From Neolentinus lepideus HHB14362 ss-1 (lineage: Eukaryota > Basidiomycota > Agaricomycetes > Gloeophyllales > Gloeophyllaceae), in contig KV425617.1 of assembly GCA_001632425.1 (NCBI GenBank), positions 113,329 through 177,328 of the forward strand: 64,000 nucleotides of DNA. The letters run 5' to 3'. The notes under the pieces were generated by a model, which was not told the DNA's origin, searched no databases, and saw nothing but the letters and a program-made list of their open reading frames with translations. Numbering within the stretch: position 1 is the first letter of the stretch; each line of letters starts with the position of its first letter. Shown piece after piece: positions 1 through 11,052 of the stretch. Made by a program: the position numbers and the translations under genes.

Positions 1-11
1 TCCAATTCTAG

Positions 12-1102
12 GCCGGCAAGAGCGCGCTAATCAATACCCTCGTGAAGCAAGTTGCATTCCCCACATACAGAATCCCTTCACTATCCGCACCTTCTCAAGG
101 ACCGACCACAACGACGTACGCGCAAGAGCTCACTCTTTCTATTGGTCAGAAGAAAATCCGCTTCATCGACACCCCTGGGTTGTCATGGGAATCTAGTAGT
201 ACTGAGTCCGAAGAGCGAAGGCTCAGGGATATATTGCTACGGTCGCGAGGTAGAATTGACAAACTGAAAGACCCGGAGCCTGCAGGTACCCCATGTCTTG
301 GTTATTCGTTCGCACCCCGCTGACAAGGTTGCTCTTGCACAGTCGATTATATCGTCAAGCATGCTGAACACGAACATTTGATGCTCTTATACAATCTCCC
401 TGCCTTTGTTCGAGGCGATACGAAAGGTTTCTTGGCTGGTGTCGCTCGAGCCAACGCTTTAATTAAGAAGGTACGTGTCACTTAATCCACCATACTAATC
501 CCAAGATATACTTATGGCGCACGGATTTCAATTTCTAGGGAGGCTTGACAGACCATGCCACAGCCGCACGTATTGTCCTGCGCGATTGGAGTACCGGTAG
601 ATTCGCCCGCTACAGTAGCCCGCCTACCTCTCCTGCGGGTCAGAGTGTAGAAGATCTCAAGAACATGCTGGAGACATTAAAGACGAGGAAAGAGATGAGT
701 ACCAGTGTTTCGCTGGTGAAGATGACGTCCGGGACAGTGGAAGATAGGATGCCTGTCTTGGAGGAGAATTGGGTTGGGGATGAGGGTGAAGGAGAGGACG
801 AGGAGGCGTCTGAGCAAGCCATGACTGATGAGGATGAAGAATCCGGTGATGACGAAGCGGACGAAAATGAAGCGGACGGCAGCGATGAGGATGGCGAGGG
901 AGATGGTTCGGACGAGATCAGCTATGCACCTGCACCTGGCAAGCGGAAGCGGATGGAGAGGACATCTGTGAAGACCTGGCCATCTAAGAAGGTGGCGTTT
1001 GCGTCTCTTCCAAAAGAGTCAAAGCAATCGCGGATAACTGGTTCAAAGCGGAAGAAGCAGAACTCAGGAGGGATGAAATTGTCCTCCACCAAAAAGCGAT
1101 AG
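12..1102 (+). CDS. Nucleolar GTPase, GNL3L/Grn1/Nug1 type (5'-truncated)
   Basis: Partial at the window edge. Exons 12-285, 343-470 and 539-1102 give 321 C-terminal residues; base 12 follows an intron acceptor (TTCTAG). The first residues AGKSALINTL are the end of the G1 P-loop, and FIDTPGL is the G3 motif. Downstream, the pattern KL-DPEPAVDYI, GGLTDHATAARIVLRDW and the Gly-Arg-Phe that follows matches the region after the circularly permuted GTPase domain in the GNL3L/Nug1 family. Members of this family act in nucleolar pre-60S assembly and export. The C-terminal ~100 residues are very acidic (Asp/Glu runs near 780-910) and then lysine-rich, as expected for a nucleolar protein. The G4/G5 motifs, which precede G1 in this permuted family, would lie left of the window. 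Nug1 and nucleostemin-like subfamilies are hard to separate from this fragment. Confidence 0.8.
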
Positions 1103-1342
1103 GGGGTTTTAGACCTCCGGCTGTATTATTTATCGTACCGTTGCTCATTGAGCGTAATAAATGTGATATTGCGGTGAATAATACAGAGAATATGGATTTG
1201 AGCGGCCAGAAATACAAGAGTGACTTCCGTAGTCTATAATAGGTTATAGATATAGCGTATATACACGCGAGACATATGTCCGATGATTCATGCCACCAGG
1301 AAAAATACATTCAGAGAGTAAGTTAAGAACGATTACCGTTCT

Positions 1343-4300
1343 TCACGCAGCGATCTTCACAACCGCTGTACCACCATCCCGCAATAGACTTGCCCGGCTG
1401 AACAGCTCCGGGGCTTTCTCGAACGGCAGCACCTTCCCGTCGTCGCCGTTCTCCTCGTAGGTGTCGACATCAGTCGGGCCAACCCAGGGGCGGATGTCCG
1501 AGTCTTTGATCATATGGAGCAATGCATTCATTGTGTCTGCAATGTCCTCCCCTTCCATGTCGACGTCTGCCGAGACGCTGACCCACGCGTAGCCGATCTC
1601 CTTCTTCTCTTTCCCCTCTTTCCCCTTCTCTCTCACACTGCTCTTGCCTTGACTCCTGACACTACCTTTGGTGCTAATGCTAGGACTCCCGGTGACCAAG
1701 GTGGCAGCGACCTTCTCGCCAGCTTGGCCCTTCTTTTTGACACTCCCTCCGCGACTAAGGCCCATACTCCTCAAACCAGCCCAGAAGTGGTCTTGAGCGG
1801 TGGGCACAACGCGATCTACAAAGTCGCCGACAGTCGTGGTGAATTGCGTCGCGGACAAACCAGCACCAACACCGAGAATCGCCTTGCACGCCATCCAGAC
1901 GTCCCGGCCGCCGATGGTATCAAGCACCATATCAAACTCCTCGCCATCCCCAGCAAGCCGCTGGACAGCCTCTAGCGCGTCCTCTCGGTCTCGGCTATCC
2001 CCTCTCGTAGCAGTACCCCATAGAATCTCCGCTGCGCCCCATCCTTTGAGCCGCTTCTCGACCGTCAGCATCCTCTCTTCAACAACCTCGTTCAGATCCA
2101 CTTTGCCCTGGAGATCTCCTACATCAATGACGCCTCCAGGCACGAAGACTGAAACTTCCACGCCTCGCCTAGCGAGCAACTGCGTGACAATTGCCCCAAC
2201 GCCATCATGTCCTCTCAGCACCAGCGCCCGCTTCCTTGCCAAGTTCCCTTCGCTCTCCACCACCCGCCGTAACTCAATGACCCGCTCAAACGTTCGTAAC
2301 ACTCGGTACGCCGGCACCCCAACCAAGGGTAAGAGAGCTAACTCCTCTATCGTCATCTGTGCGATGCCTTGAGCGCGGGCGTTGATGTATGTTGGAGTAG
2401 AAGCCAGCGACTGAGAACGGGTATGCGAGGTTCGAGAACCAGACGGCGATCGTGACTCGGAATGAGAAGATCGGGAATAATGGGACCGGTAAGAGGACGA
2501 GCGAGACAAGGAAGCGTTTTCGCTGGATCCAGGAGCAGACGGGGGAGGCACACGGTGTAACCTATGCCGCTCAACGAGGACAAACTCGGCAAGTGCACCA
2601 CACTAGGCACCAGTCAGAAAAAAATTGCCTCACAAGTAATGTAAAGCACTCACCTTCCTGATATCCAACAACCCTACAACCCAGTCGCTCCTCCTGCATA
2701 CGTGTTCCCGAACACTGCTCCCGACCTCGACCGCACGACCCACCACACTCCTGCCGGGCACGTACCCAACCGCTTTCCCTCCCTTTCCACAGGCAATGTC
2801 CGAAACTGCCTCCCTTACTAGCCTCTCATCGATTGAATCCAGACCCGCAGCCCAGACTTGCACAAGAACTGAATTTGAAGGGACATACGAGGGTGGCGGG
2901 AGATGCGAAGTCAGCGCCAAGGGAGTCTCCGACTCTGGAACGTGCCCGCGGGAAGCACCTTCGTCCCTACTGCTACTCCGTTTAAATGGCTTCTTCTTTT
3001 TCCACAGGGCGCCGGCAACACCACGAACGATCTCCACAGTCGCCATCGTCGTGGTAGCCATACCGCTCTGTGTCAAGTCGACCTTACCCCCGCCACCCGT
3101 GAATTCCTTGTTCTTTTTCTTAATACCAAGAAGCGTCTTCTCTTGCGTAAGACCCTGGCCTGCGCGAGGCAAGACGAGACCGGTGTAGGTGTGGGTGGTG
3201 GTGCTGGAGGAATTGGTAGGTATGGGTGTTGGGAGATCTCGGGTGGTGTAGCTATGGGAATACGACTGTGCATATGAATGCCCAGACTCCGACCCGTTCC
3301 CTAGCGCGTGCGGACGATGGACCTGACTCTGTGACTTGGATATATCTACTCCGGTGTGACTGGCGGTACCGGTGAGCCCTCTGTGAACAGTGTGAGAAGG
3401 GCGTAACTGAGATGTGGATGGAGTGCTATGGGTTCGTGGGCGGTTGCGGGAGCGGTTCGAGTAGTTGGAATTGCGGTTGCCGATGGTGGAGAGATCATCT
3501 TCATCTTCCTCCATGACCGCACTCATGCGCTCTCGTTCATCCCAGTCCCATGGATGATGGATGTAGACCGAGTCCTTCGATTTTCCCTTCCCCTTCGGAC
3601 TCGCGGTAGATGCATTGCTGCCCGTACGCGTGCCCGATGCGGCGGAGAGGTTGACCAGACCATTCATCTGGTTTCCATTTTGCAGCCATCGGACATCTCT
3701 GGCCCAGTCGTTGTCTGTGTACACAGCTTTCCTCTTATCCTTCGCGTCAAGTCCCATGCCAGCTGCGACTCCCACCGACTGAGTACGTTTGTGTCCCTGA
3801 CCCCTTACCCTCGGTCGGTCGGTCGACACAGTGACCATCATGACGCCAGGACCGCTACCCGTGCTGGAAATGGTACCTCTCCTTTGCAGCGACTGTTTGT
3901 GACCACTGATAGACTGAGGAGGGCTGGTAATTTGGGTAGATGCAGACATTGGACTAGTGGATGAAGAGAAAATAGAGACGTCGTCGTCGCCATCAGAGGA
4001 ACTGCTAGAGGAATAGGTGTAAGAGCGCCTTCCATTCGCCTCACCGTTGGTTTTGGGAACTGGTAGTGCCTCAGATGGATCGGCGCGCCAAGGGAAGGTG
4101 AAGGCGGCCAAAGACGATTGCTGAGGTTCAGGGATCGGTTTCGGTGGAACAGAAATGGGAACAGGAGGAATAACTAGAGCGGTGTCCGAAAGGGCCATCG
4201 AAGTATGTGGCGAACTATAGGGAGATGATAACGGTGTGTAAAAGACGTCGTGTTCCGAGTCAGAGTCGGAGTCTCCATGTGCGTGAGGAGTGGAGCTGTC

Positions 4301-4734
4301 ATATATAACACGGCCTCCCGAGGGCTGGCGTATTTGTAGGTGAGGATCAGAGGCTATGCCGGAATGGTGAGAGTGGCGAACGCTGGCACTCCTGTAGCGA
4401 TGCGGCGAATCCGTGTGAATGACGTCTTCTCTTACAGACACTCGTCGAGGGGAAGAACCGAAGATAGCAACGTCGGGGATACTGGGTATATTTTTGGGCT
4501 AGCATTTCAGTCGTCAGATAAGCGCAGGAACAGCAGCAGCCCTAAGCGTTCAGTATATGAGAAGCGCACCTCATATCCACTCTCCCCGCCAACTCCAACG
4601 CCCCCTTCGGTTCTCGCCGCCACGCGCACCAGCTCGGCTTTCGTGGAGTGATATTGCCTCACGCTGGGCGGAGGAGAGGCGTAGGATTGCGATGGTTGGT
4701 TTAAGATCTTTTGCAAGACGTTGGGCTTGGGCAT
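1343..4734 (-). CDS. Quinone-oxidoreductase-like MDR protein with very long disordered N-terminus
   Basis: Exons 4570-4734, 2654-4498 and 1343-2602, both introns phase 0, give about 1089 residues from the ATG at 4734. The frame stays open upstream of that ATG, so the start could be earlier. Residues ~60-580 are Ser/Pro/Thr-rich low complexity. The medium-chain dehydrogenase/reductase part begins near residue ~590 with a GroES-like half (VLVQVWAAGLDSID, GYVPGRSVVGRAVEVGS, CGALAEFVLV). A Rossmann half follows (VLRGHDGVGAIVTQLLARRG, then FDMVLDTIGG). No structural-zinc cysteine cluster is evident, so a quinone-reductase-like rather than alcohol-dehydrogenase-like member is more likely. The glycine motif is G-x-x-G-x-G-like but reads GHDGVG, so NADPH binding is not certain. 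The splice at 2603-2653 joins the two halves exactly at a conserved GA-AE-V motif. Substrate unknown. Confidence 0.75.
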
Positions 4735-5960
4735 GTGCAAGGAACCCGAGCTTGTTGGCGTGAAATGAATAGAGGTGTCGTCGGAGTTGTGGTCTATGCA
4801 ACGAGGCGTTGGGGCTGTCCTCTCCAAATATTCCCGTGCTGACCTGAACCGGATTAGAATCATGACGTTGCGAGCCGGCGGTAAGTTGTGGCTGGCCTCT
4901 GCTTGATACTGTTTGATTAAGATCCTCGGACGCGATCGGCAACGATTGAGACTATGCCCTCGCGAAGATAACAAATGGCTGATCGTGATTTATTTCGACT
5001 CCTTCATTGAAGCGCCCGCTGGAACCGTTGTTGACGCATCCCTAGCTGGCAGCTGTGCCACATCCAACCGTCATGCTAGAAGCAAATGTTCTGCATCATA
5101 TTACTGATGCGCGACGAAATCTAGCAACATGTTGCATGTTCGATAATGAACATAAGGGACTTGCCTAATCGGATACAGAGACTGGACGAGCGCCTTATGG
5201 CACGTGATTCGACGCGTTCATATTGTATATCCTGTTTTGGGAGGAAACTCGTGCAACAGCCCCATCAGGACGCATATATACGTGTAGGCAAGCTATAAAA
5301 TGCAGGCGCACCACTGATGGTGACCCTGTCGGGTTTCTAGCTCTCTAACTTATTTGTAGCTCCTCTGTAGAGCTCCGAGTCCTGCATCCGTGGGCTGCCC
5401 TGGTCCGCGATAAATCGAAAGGTAAAACTTGATGGTTGATCAACATTGTTTGAGGGTTGTGGCCAGGGAGTTCTGAGCCCTAAGGAGAGCACAATGAATT
5501 GTGGCGCCTCTAAGTCGAGGTTTCTCGTCTATTAAGCTAGAAGCCGGAAGCGTGAAGATTGAAGGGAATCCAGGTTCATAGCATCGGTCCCCCAGTAAAG
5601 AATAGCTTTTGCAAAACCTCAAAGTCCGAGGCTATGACATTGGGTATATGCGGCGTGCGCTCTAGATCTCAAAAAGCGTAAATGACTTGGAAACCAGTGT
5701 CGTTCCGATGTGAAGAAGCTAAATTATCATAAACACTTACATATTCCGTTTATGTGCTGCTTTTGCTGCTATAAAAATGTTCAACCTTAGACGTTGGGTA
5801 GGGCTAAGAGGTGCAAAAAGCGGAACGCTTTTGCAGTTGCGTCGCGTCCAGCTCGCTCTAATAGGCGCGTTCCAGAATGTGAGAAGAGCCTGCCTATTTC
5901 GGTTGTCTTGGGATGGAAATTCGCAAGTTCATCTCTTCACCCTGTCCAGCAATTCTTAAA
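4735..5960. other. Intergenic, divergent promoters of MDR gene and ESF2
   Basis: No gene is supported here. Short open frames are present on both strands but share no family signature. TATA-like strings occur at 5294 and 5770, and part of the left side is probably 5' untranslated sequence of the MDR gene. Confidence 0.5.
5770..5776 (+). promoter_or_regulatory. TATA-like element upstream of ESF2
   Basis: A TATAAAA string lies 185 nt before the ESF2 start codon. The spacing allows a leader of about 150 nt, but there is no other support. Confidence 0.25.
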
Positions 5961-7012
5961 ATGCCCAAGAAGACTACCGCGGACACTGACTCACGCTTCA
6001 TTTTGGATGACCGTTTTTCTGGAGAATCAGATGCAGAGTCGTCGAAATCTGCAGATGTTCCTCCCCATGGCTCAGACGATGAAGCTCATGACGGCGCCTC
6101 AGGATCCAAGGCGGAAAACGAAGTCGAAGGCGAAGCTGACATTGAAGCTCTTAACAATCCTGGATGGGACCGTGAGGGCCTTGGACTAGGAATGGATCCC
6201 TTGGGTTTTGCAGGACCAGAGAAAGTCGTAAAGCCTCTGACACCTGAAGCATTAGCTGCATTCAAGGCGGCGCAGGACCGCGCTGGGGTCGTTTATATCT
6301 CAAGGATACCTCCAGGCATGCAGCCTCGAAAGGTGCGGCATCTAATGAGTGCTTACGGAGAAGTCGGGAGGGTGTATCTGCAGCAAGAAGGTATGCACGA
6401 CCTGTCATGTCCATTGTATTGGGTTGCTGATCGACATGCAGATCCTAAACGCGCGTATTTACGGCGGAAATACACCACAACGAAGAAGCCTCATTTCACA
6501 GAGGGATGGGTGGAGTTCAAGGATAAGAAGGTCGCTCGAGCCGTCGCGGAGATGCTAAATGCAAGACCCATCGGCGGGAAGAAAGGGTCGCGATGGAGAG
6601 ACGATGTCTGGACAATGAAGTATCTCCCCAAATTCAAATGGAATATGTTAACTGAACAAATCGGTGAGTGCCTGCCTGCAACTGTATATCGAAACAAGCT
6701 GTTGATATATGAAATCCTGCAGCCCACGAAGCCGCTATTCACACTGCGCGACTCCGGGTCGAACTTTCCCAATCCAGGTCAGAGCAACAAGAGTATCTCA
6801 AAAACGTGGAGCTTGCGAAGGTTCTTGACAAGAGGGCGGAACGTAGGCGGCAGGCTGGTAAAGAAGTGGACCTAAAACCCAATCTTCCGCCCAAACGCAA
6901 GTCGGACGGAGACAAGGGCGAAGAGAAGAAATCCAAAAGGCGGAAAGCCGTTACATACGATCCTCAAGCAACTGAGAGGCAGCTGGAGAGTGTGCTGGAT
7001 AGTATTTTCTGA
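5961..7012 (+). CDS. ESF2: Pre-rRNA processing protein Esf2/ABT1
   Basis: Exons 5961-6390, 6442-6663 and 6723-7012 give 313 residues. An acidic N-terminal half (~90 residues) is followed by the ABT1-type [23 protein letters not shown] (RNP2-like), then a basic loop and [20 protein letters not shown] (RNP1-like). A helical basic tail follows. In yeast Esf2 binds Dbp8 and the SSU processome and is needed for 18S rRNA maturation in the nucleolus. The first intron (51 nt) is a multiple of three and open, so a naive translation would keep it. Removing it restores the family pattern E-DPKRA-LRRKY. An in-frame ATG at 5913 exists; the ATG at 5961 (MPKKT) was preferred because the family starts directly with the acidic segment. 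Confidence 0.92.
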
Positions 7013-7348
7013 TAATTGTAAACACTAGTACTGTAGATACTTTGGAACAGAATCTATACTCTGCAAACAGTACACTTGGCGCACGCACGGACCACTTGCC
7101 GTAAGGGGCAGATTGAAGCGGCGACTAAAGTCCAGCGACGTGGAATTCGCCGAGGGCGGCGTTGTTCTCCATCGCGAACACAGGTAGCGCGTACAGGACG
7201 TCGACCAACGTCGTCTCCTTCGCTGTCATCGTGTCCCGCGATCCCTAAGAGGTCTGTCTTTTAGCATGCTGGACTATCCTCAGTCCCACGCTTCATTCTG
7301 CTGTCGTATAATGTCGTCTCATTCTTCTCTCCTCAGTCTTCTTTGACC
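7013..7348. other. Intergenic between ESF2 and ARS2
   Basis: 336 bases holding the ESF2 3' end and the ARS2 leader. Pyrimidine-rich tracts (7260-7345) precede the ARS2 ATG. Nothing else was recognised. Confidence 0.5.
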
Positions 7349-10300
7349 ATGTCTTGGGCTCCTTCTGCTTATCCTCCTCCTCGTCGTTCACGTTCCCGGT
7401 CTCCCTACCGTGGAGCAGCATATCCTCCGCGGCCGCCGTCTGAGACAGACCCGTATCGCGCGGATTGGGAGACTTATGACTATGGTAGGGACAGAGTGTG
7501 GGCAGACTATGAAAGAGACAGAGCGGCATATGATTATGGCGGGAGAGCTCGGAGCAGGACTCCACCAGCAGATGAAAGTACGCGTCCTCATTACACATGA
7601 CTCGTGGTAGACGAAACATATCACTTTTATTAGCTGGGCGAAAGCGACGTAGGTCTCTTTCTCCTTATGACCGAGGCCGGTTCGAACCGCGACCTAGGTA
7701 TGGTGATGACTATGGTGAGTCCTCTCACGTATCATGTATAGGAGCATGAATAATGGATTCCACTTAGACGCGCATTCACGCGCTTACGACTACTCGTCAC
7801 CGCACCGCGGTCAATATCCACCACCTCCTCCACACGGCGGTTACGGTCGGAGAGCGCCACCAGATCCGCACACCTTCGACTACCCTGCCAGCTTGAAGCA
7901 GTATGCAGAGTGGTTCAGATACTTCTATCCCCAAGAGGCGATCGACGAGGATAATGCCGACAAGGCTGCAGAACAAGCGGCTGGAGATGGCAGCAAGCCT
8001 CGGAATGGTATCAAAACACGCTGGGAGAAATACAAGAAGGATTTTGCATCGGCTCAGGTCAGTGATATATATGCCTTCATTCATCTCATCCTTGTACTCG
8101 GTGGACCTTGATATCTGGTGGTGTTGGTGTTTAAATTCGAATGACGAGCTAAACACAAGTACGTTAGCTGCAACGGATGTTCGATCACCACAGGAAGTCC
8201 CCGTGGTTCGCAGAAAAATATGACCCTTCACCAGACTTGGTGAACCTTCGTAAGCGGGTGAGGAAGGACGGTTGGAGAGGTCGACTCAACTTGTTCTTGA
8301 ACGACCTCGAAGTCGGTAAATTCGATCCTGAGTTGAAGGAGTCGGATCCTGCTCCAGCTGTCAAGGAGAACGCGTCTGCACCTGCTGCTGAGAACGGTAC
8401 CGCACCAGACGTGGGAGATACTTCAGGCATGGCACCTACTGTTGAGGAGGTCAAGGTTGAAGAAGACGCGCAGCTTGAGGCCGAGGACGATGCTGGCGAC
8501 AATGACCCCAGCCGGGCTGACGCTAATGGCAAACAGTCCAGTGACGCGAGAAAGTCCAATCGGGGCGAAGAGATATCCGTCCCGCCTGAAGGCAATCAGG
8601 TGATGATTCGAACTATCCCGCCTGACATTGGACGTGTCAAGCTTGAGGAGGTATGTCTCAGTTTATTCTCAGTTTGTGGTTGGCTTAGTCGGTTTGTAGG
8701 CGTGCGGCAAGGTTCCAGGCTTCGTCTACTTAGCTTTAGGTGACCCGCTTCAGAAACGTAACTATTATCGTGCTGGTTGGCTACGGTTCCGCGAGGATGC
8801 CGATATGACCTCTGTCATGTCGGAGCTCTCCGATAAGAAAGTAGGTGTCCTTTTTAATGATTCTTCCGCGGCGCTAATCATCCCTTGTTCTGGCAGATTG
8901 AAGGCTTTAAGCTTCACGTTACGCACAATGTGAAGCCTTTTGTAAATAGGGTTCGTTATGCTCCGGAAGTGTCAAATAAGCCGGACAGGCTTGAGAAGGA
9001 TCTCGCGAATGCCAAAGTACTTGCCGCTAAGTTAGAGGAAGAGTTCCTCGAATTGCGGACATGGCAGCCCCCGAAGCCCGAGGCGAAAACTAGTGACGAC
9101 ACTGAAAATGCCAAAGTGAATGGTGAAGACCATGACACGACGATGGCGGAGGTGAACGGCAATCCTGAGCAGGAAGATGAACCAGAACCCACAGAGAAGG
9201 GTACTGAGGCTGTCGAGCGCAGGGTTGAGAAGGTGGTGGCTGACCTAGTTAGTCAAGGCCTTGTCGACGCCAGCGATGAGAAGGCGTTGAATGCGAAACG
9301 GGTGAGTCTCTCATCCTCGGAAGACGGAGAAGAGTCTAACTTAACTTCTTGTGAACAAAGACTGTCATTGCATTGGATTTGTATCTTGCTTACCTTCGCG
9401 CTGCTTTCAACACGTGTTATTACTGTGCGGTAGTAACAGATCACGTCGAGGAGCTACATCGTAAGTGCATAAAGCATGTGAGGAAGCCGATGTCCAAGTC
9501 GCTGTTGGAGGAAATCAAGGCGGCTGAGGCAGAGAAAGTGAAGAAGGAAGAGACAGTGGAAGAGACAGAGGAGGACAAGGAGAAAGATAAGGAACCTATG
9601 AATAGGGACAAGCCAGCTGAGAACAGGGATTGGAAACGGAACGGTGAGTGTCTCGCTTCAGCAGAAAAACATATGTCGGAATTCATCATTGAATAGACGA
9701 ACGATGGCTGGAGTGGCTGGATTCTAAAGTAGCATTGCTTATCAATCGCGACAGTGTGGATCCACGCGATTACGGGGGCAAGAGCTATGAAGAGTATGTC
9801 TTATATTCTGTCTTCGCTGTCGCCTCTTGTTAATTGGAACCAATAAAAGGGAGCTGTCGCGAGCTACGGAATCTCACATTAAGCAAGAAGACGAAGGCAA
9901 GTTTCGATGTAAGACGTGCCAGAAGCTATTTAAAGCTACGTCTTTCATCGAGAAGCACATCCTGAATAAGCATCCGGAACTTGTGAAGCATCTGGAAGAG
10001 GTGAGGGTCTTTGTCGTCAATTTCTCGTGATGCGCTCTCATCCGCTTCAGATTCCGTATTTCAATAATTTTGCGCTGGATCCTCACCGCATACAGCCATT
10101 CACACACCCTCCTCCGTCCGTGGGCAACAGTCAGGGCCCACCTCCTCAGGCGTATGGTTTGCAAGCCCCGGTTGTTCCTTATCCAATGCCGGCCGATTAT
10201 ACTCGGACAGCGCCTTATTATGACAGATATTACCCTCCTCCATACGCCGGGGCCCCGTACTGGGATCAATACGCGTACCCATATCCGCCTCCTCCAGGTT

Positions 10301-10608
10301 ACCCTCCACGACGAGACGACGGCACCGTCGCTCGACGTCTCAGCGACCGTATAAGTGGTTACGCGCCTGGCTATGAGCACCCTACTGAAATGCCGGTTAT
10401 ACCGGTGGGTGCTGGTTTGCCGGCTAAGCCAGCTCCTATGCTGGAGCCAGGTCCTGGTGGTAGACGGGGCGGTCGAGCGAACAATGGAGGTATCCCTCCG
10501 CCTCCCCCGCCTGATGCCAAAGAGGATCCTCGGGCTGCTGCGGGGAGGAAGGTTAGCTACCATGATATGGATCTTGTCGCGGAAGGGGACGTTGAATTGA
10601 CATACTGA
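7349..10608 (+). CDS. ARS2: ARS2/SERRATE homologue
   Basis: Ten exons: 7349-7577, 7634-7714, 7768-8057, 8168-8650, 8700-8840, 8897-9301, 9361-9643, 9697-9793, 9850-10000 and 10051-10608; 905 residues. The order is typical of ARS2. An RS/Tyr-rich N-terminus comes first, then the SERRATE/Ars2 N-terminal domain with FDYPASLKQYAEWFRYFYP and a helical segment (LQRMFDHHRKSPWFAEKYDP). An RRM-like part follows (EACGKVPGFVYLALGDP, NYYRAGWLRFRED), then acidic linkers. A C2H2 zinc finger (FRCKTCQKLFKATSFIEKH) comes next, and the C-terminus is Pro/Gly/Tyr-rich. ARS2 bridges the nuclear cap-binding complex to RNA export, decay and small-RNA machineries. It is absent from budding yeast. Its functional partner NCBP3 lies 14 kb to the right. 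All junction phases agree. Confidence 0.94.
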
Positions 10609-11052
10609 GCTTGCTGTGTTGTTCAATTCTTTACTAGATGAATAATGAGTCGGTTTTCTGCTTTATGTCCACTTATCCTTGTATACTATTTCCTGATGCG
10701 ACGTATCGGGCGACAACGAGGCAGAACACGCCCTTCGATTGTCAAATTCATTAGTGTGCCCTCGGCGATACTGCTTGAGGTAAGGAGTATCTTTGTTTGG
10801 CTATATTTGCCACTGCGGGCGGTTTGCTCCTCTCTCCTACCCTGCCAGTGCAAGCACAATCGAGTGCAATTTCCTTGTCCTCGCTGTGCTCTGGACGCCT
10901 GCATGGATTTCCGAAAGTGAATTTGACCGACTGCCCCTGTACTCTGCGTCACCGTTGATTTGTCTGGACGGTTCTGTAGTCTTCTTTCAGGATCTTGAGC
11001 AAGATATTCCCTCATCGCACTCGTTTCCGCGTATCTCTTTCACCGGACAACC
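10609..11052. other. Intergenic between ARS2 and SSK1
   Basis: 444 bases holding the ARS2 3' region and SSK1 promoter. The stretch before 11053 is CT-rich, common in fungal promoters. No gene or repeat was seen. Confidence 0.5.

Noticed and set aside
5913..5960. 16-residue N-terminal extension of ESF2
   Set aside because: In frame, but the family start and context favour the ATG at 5961.
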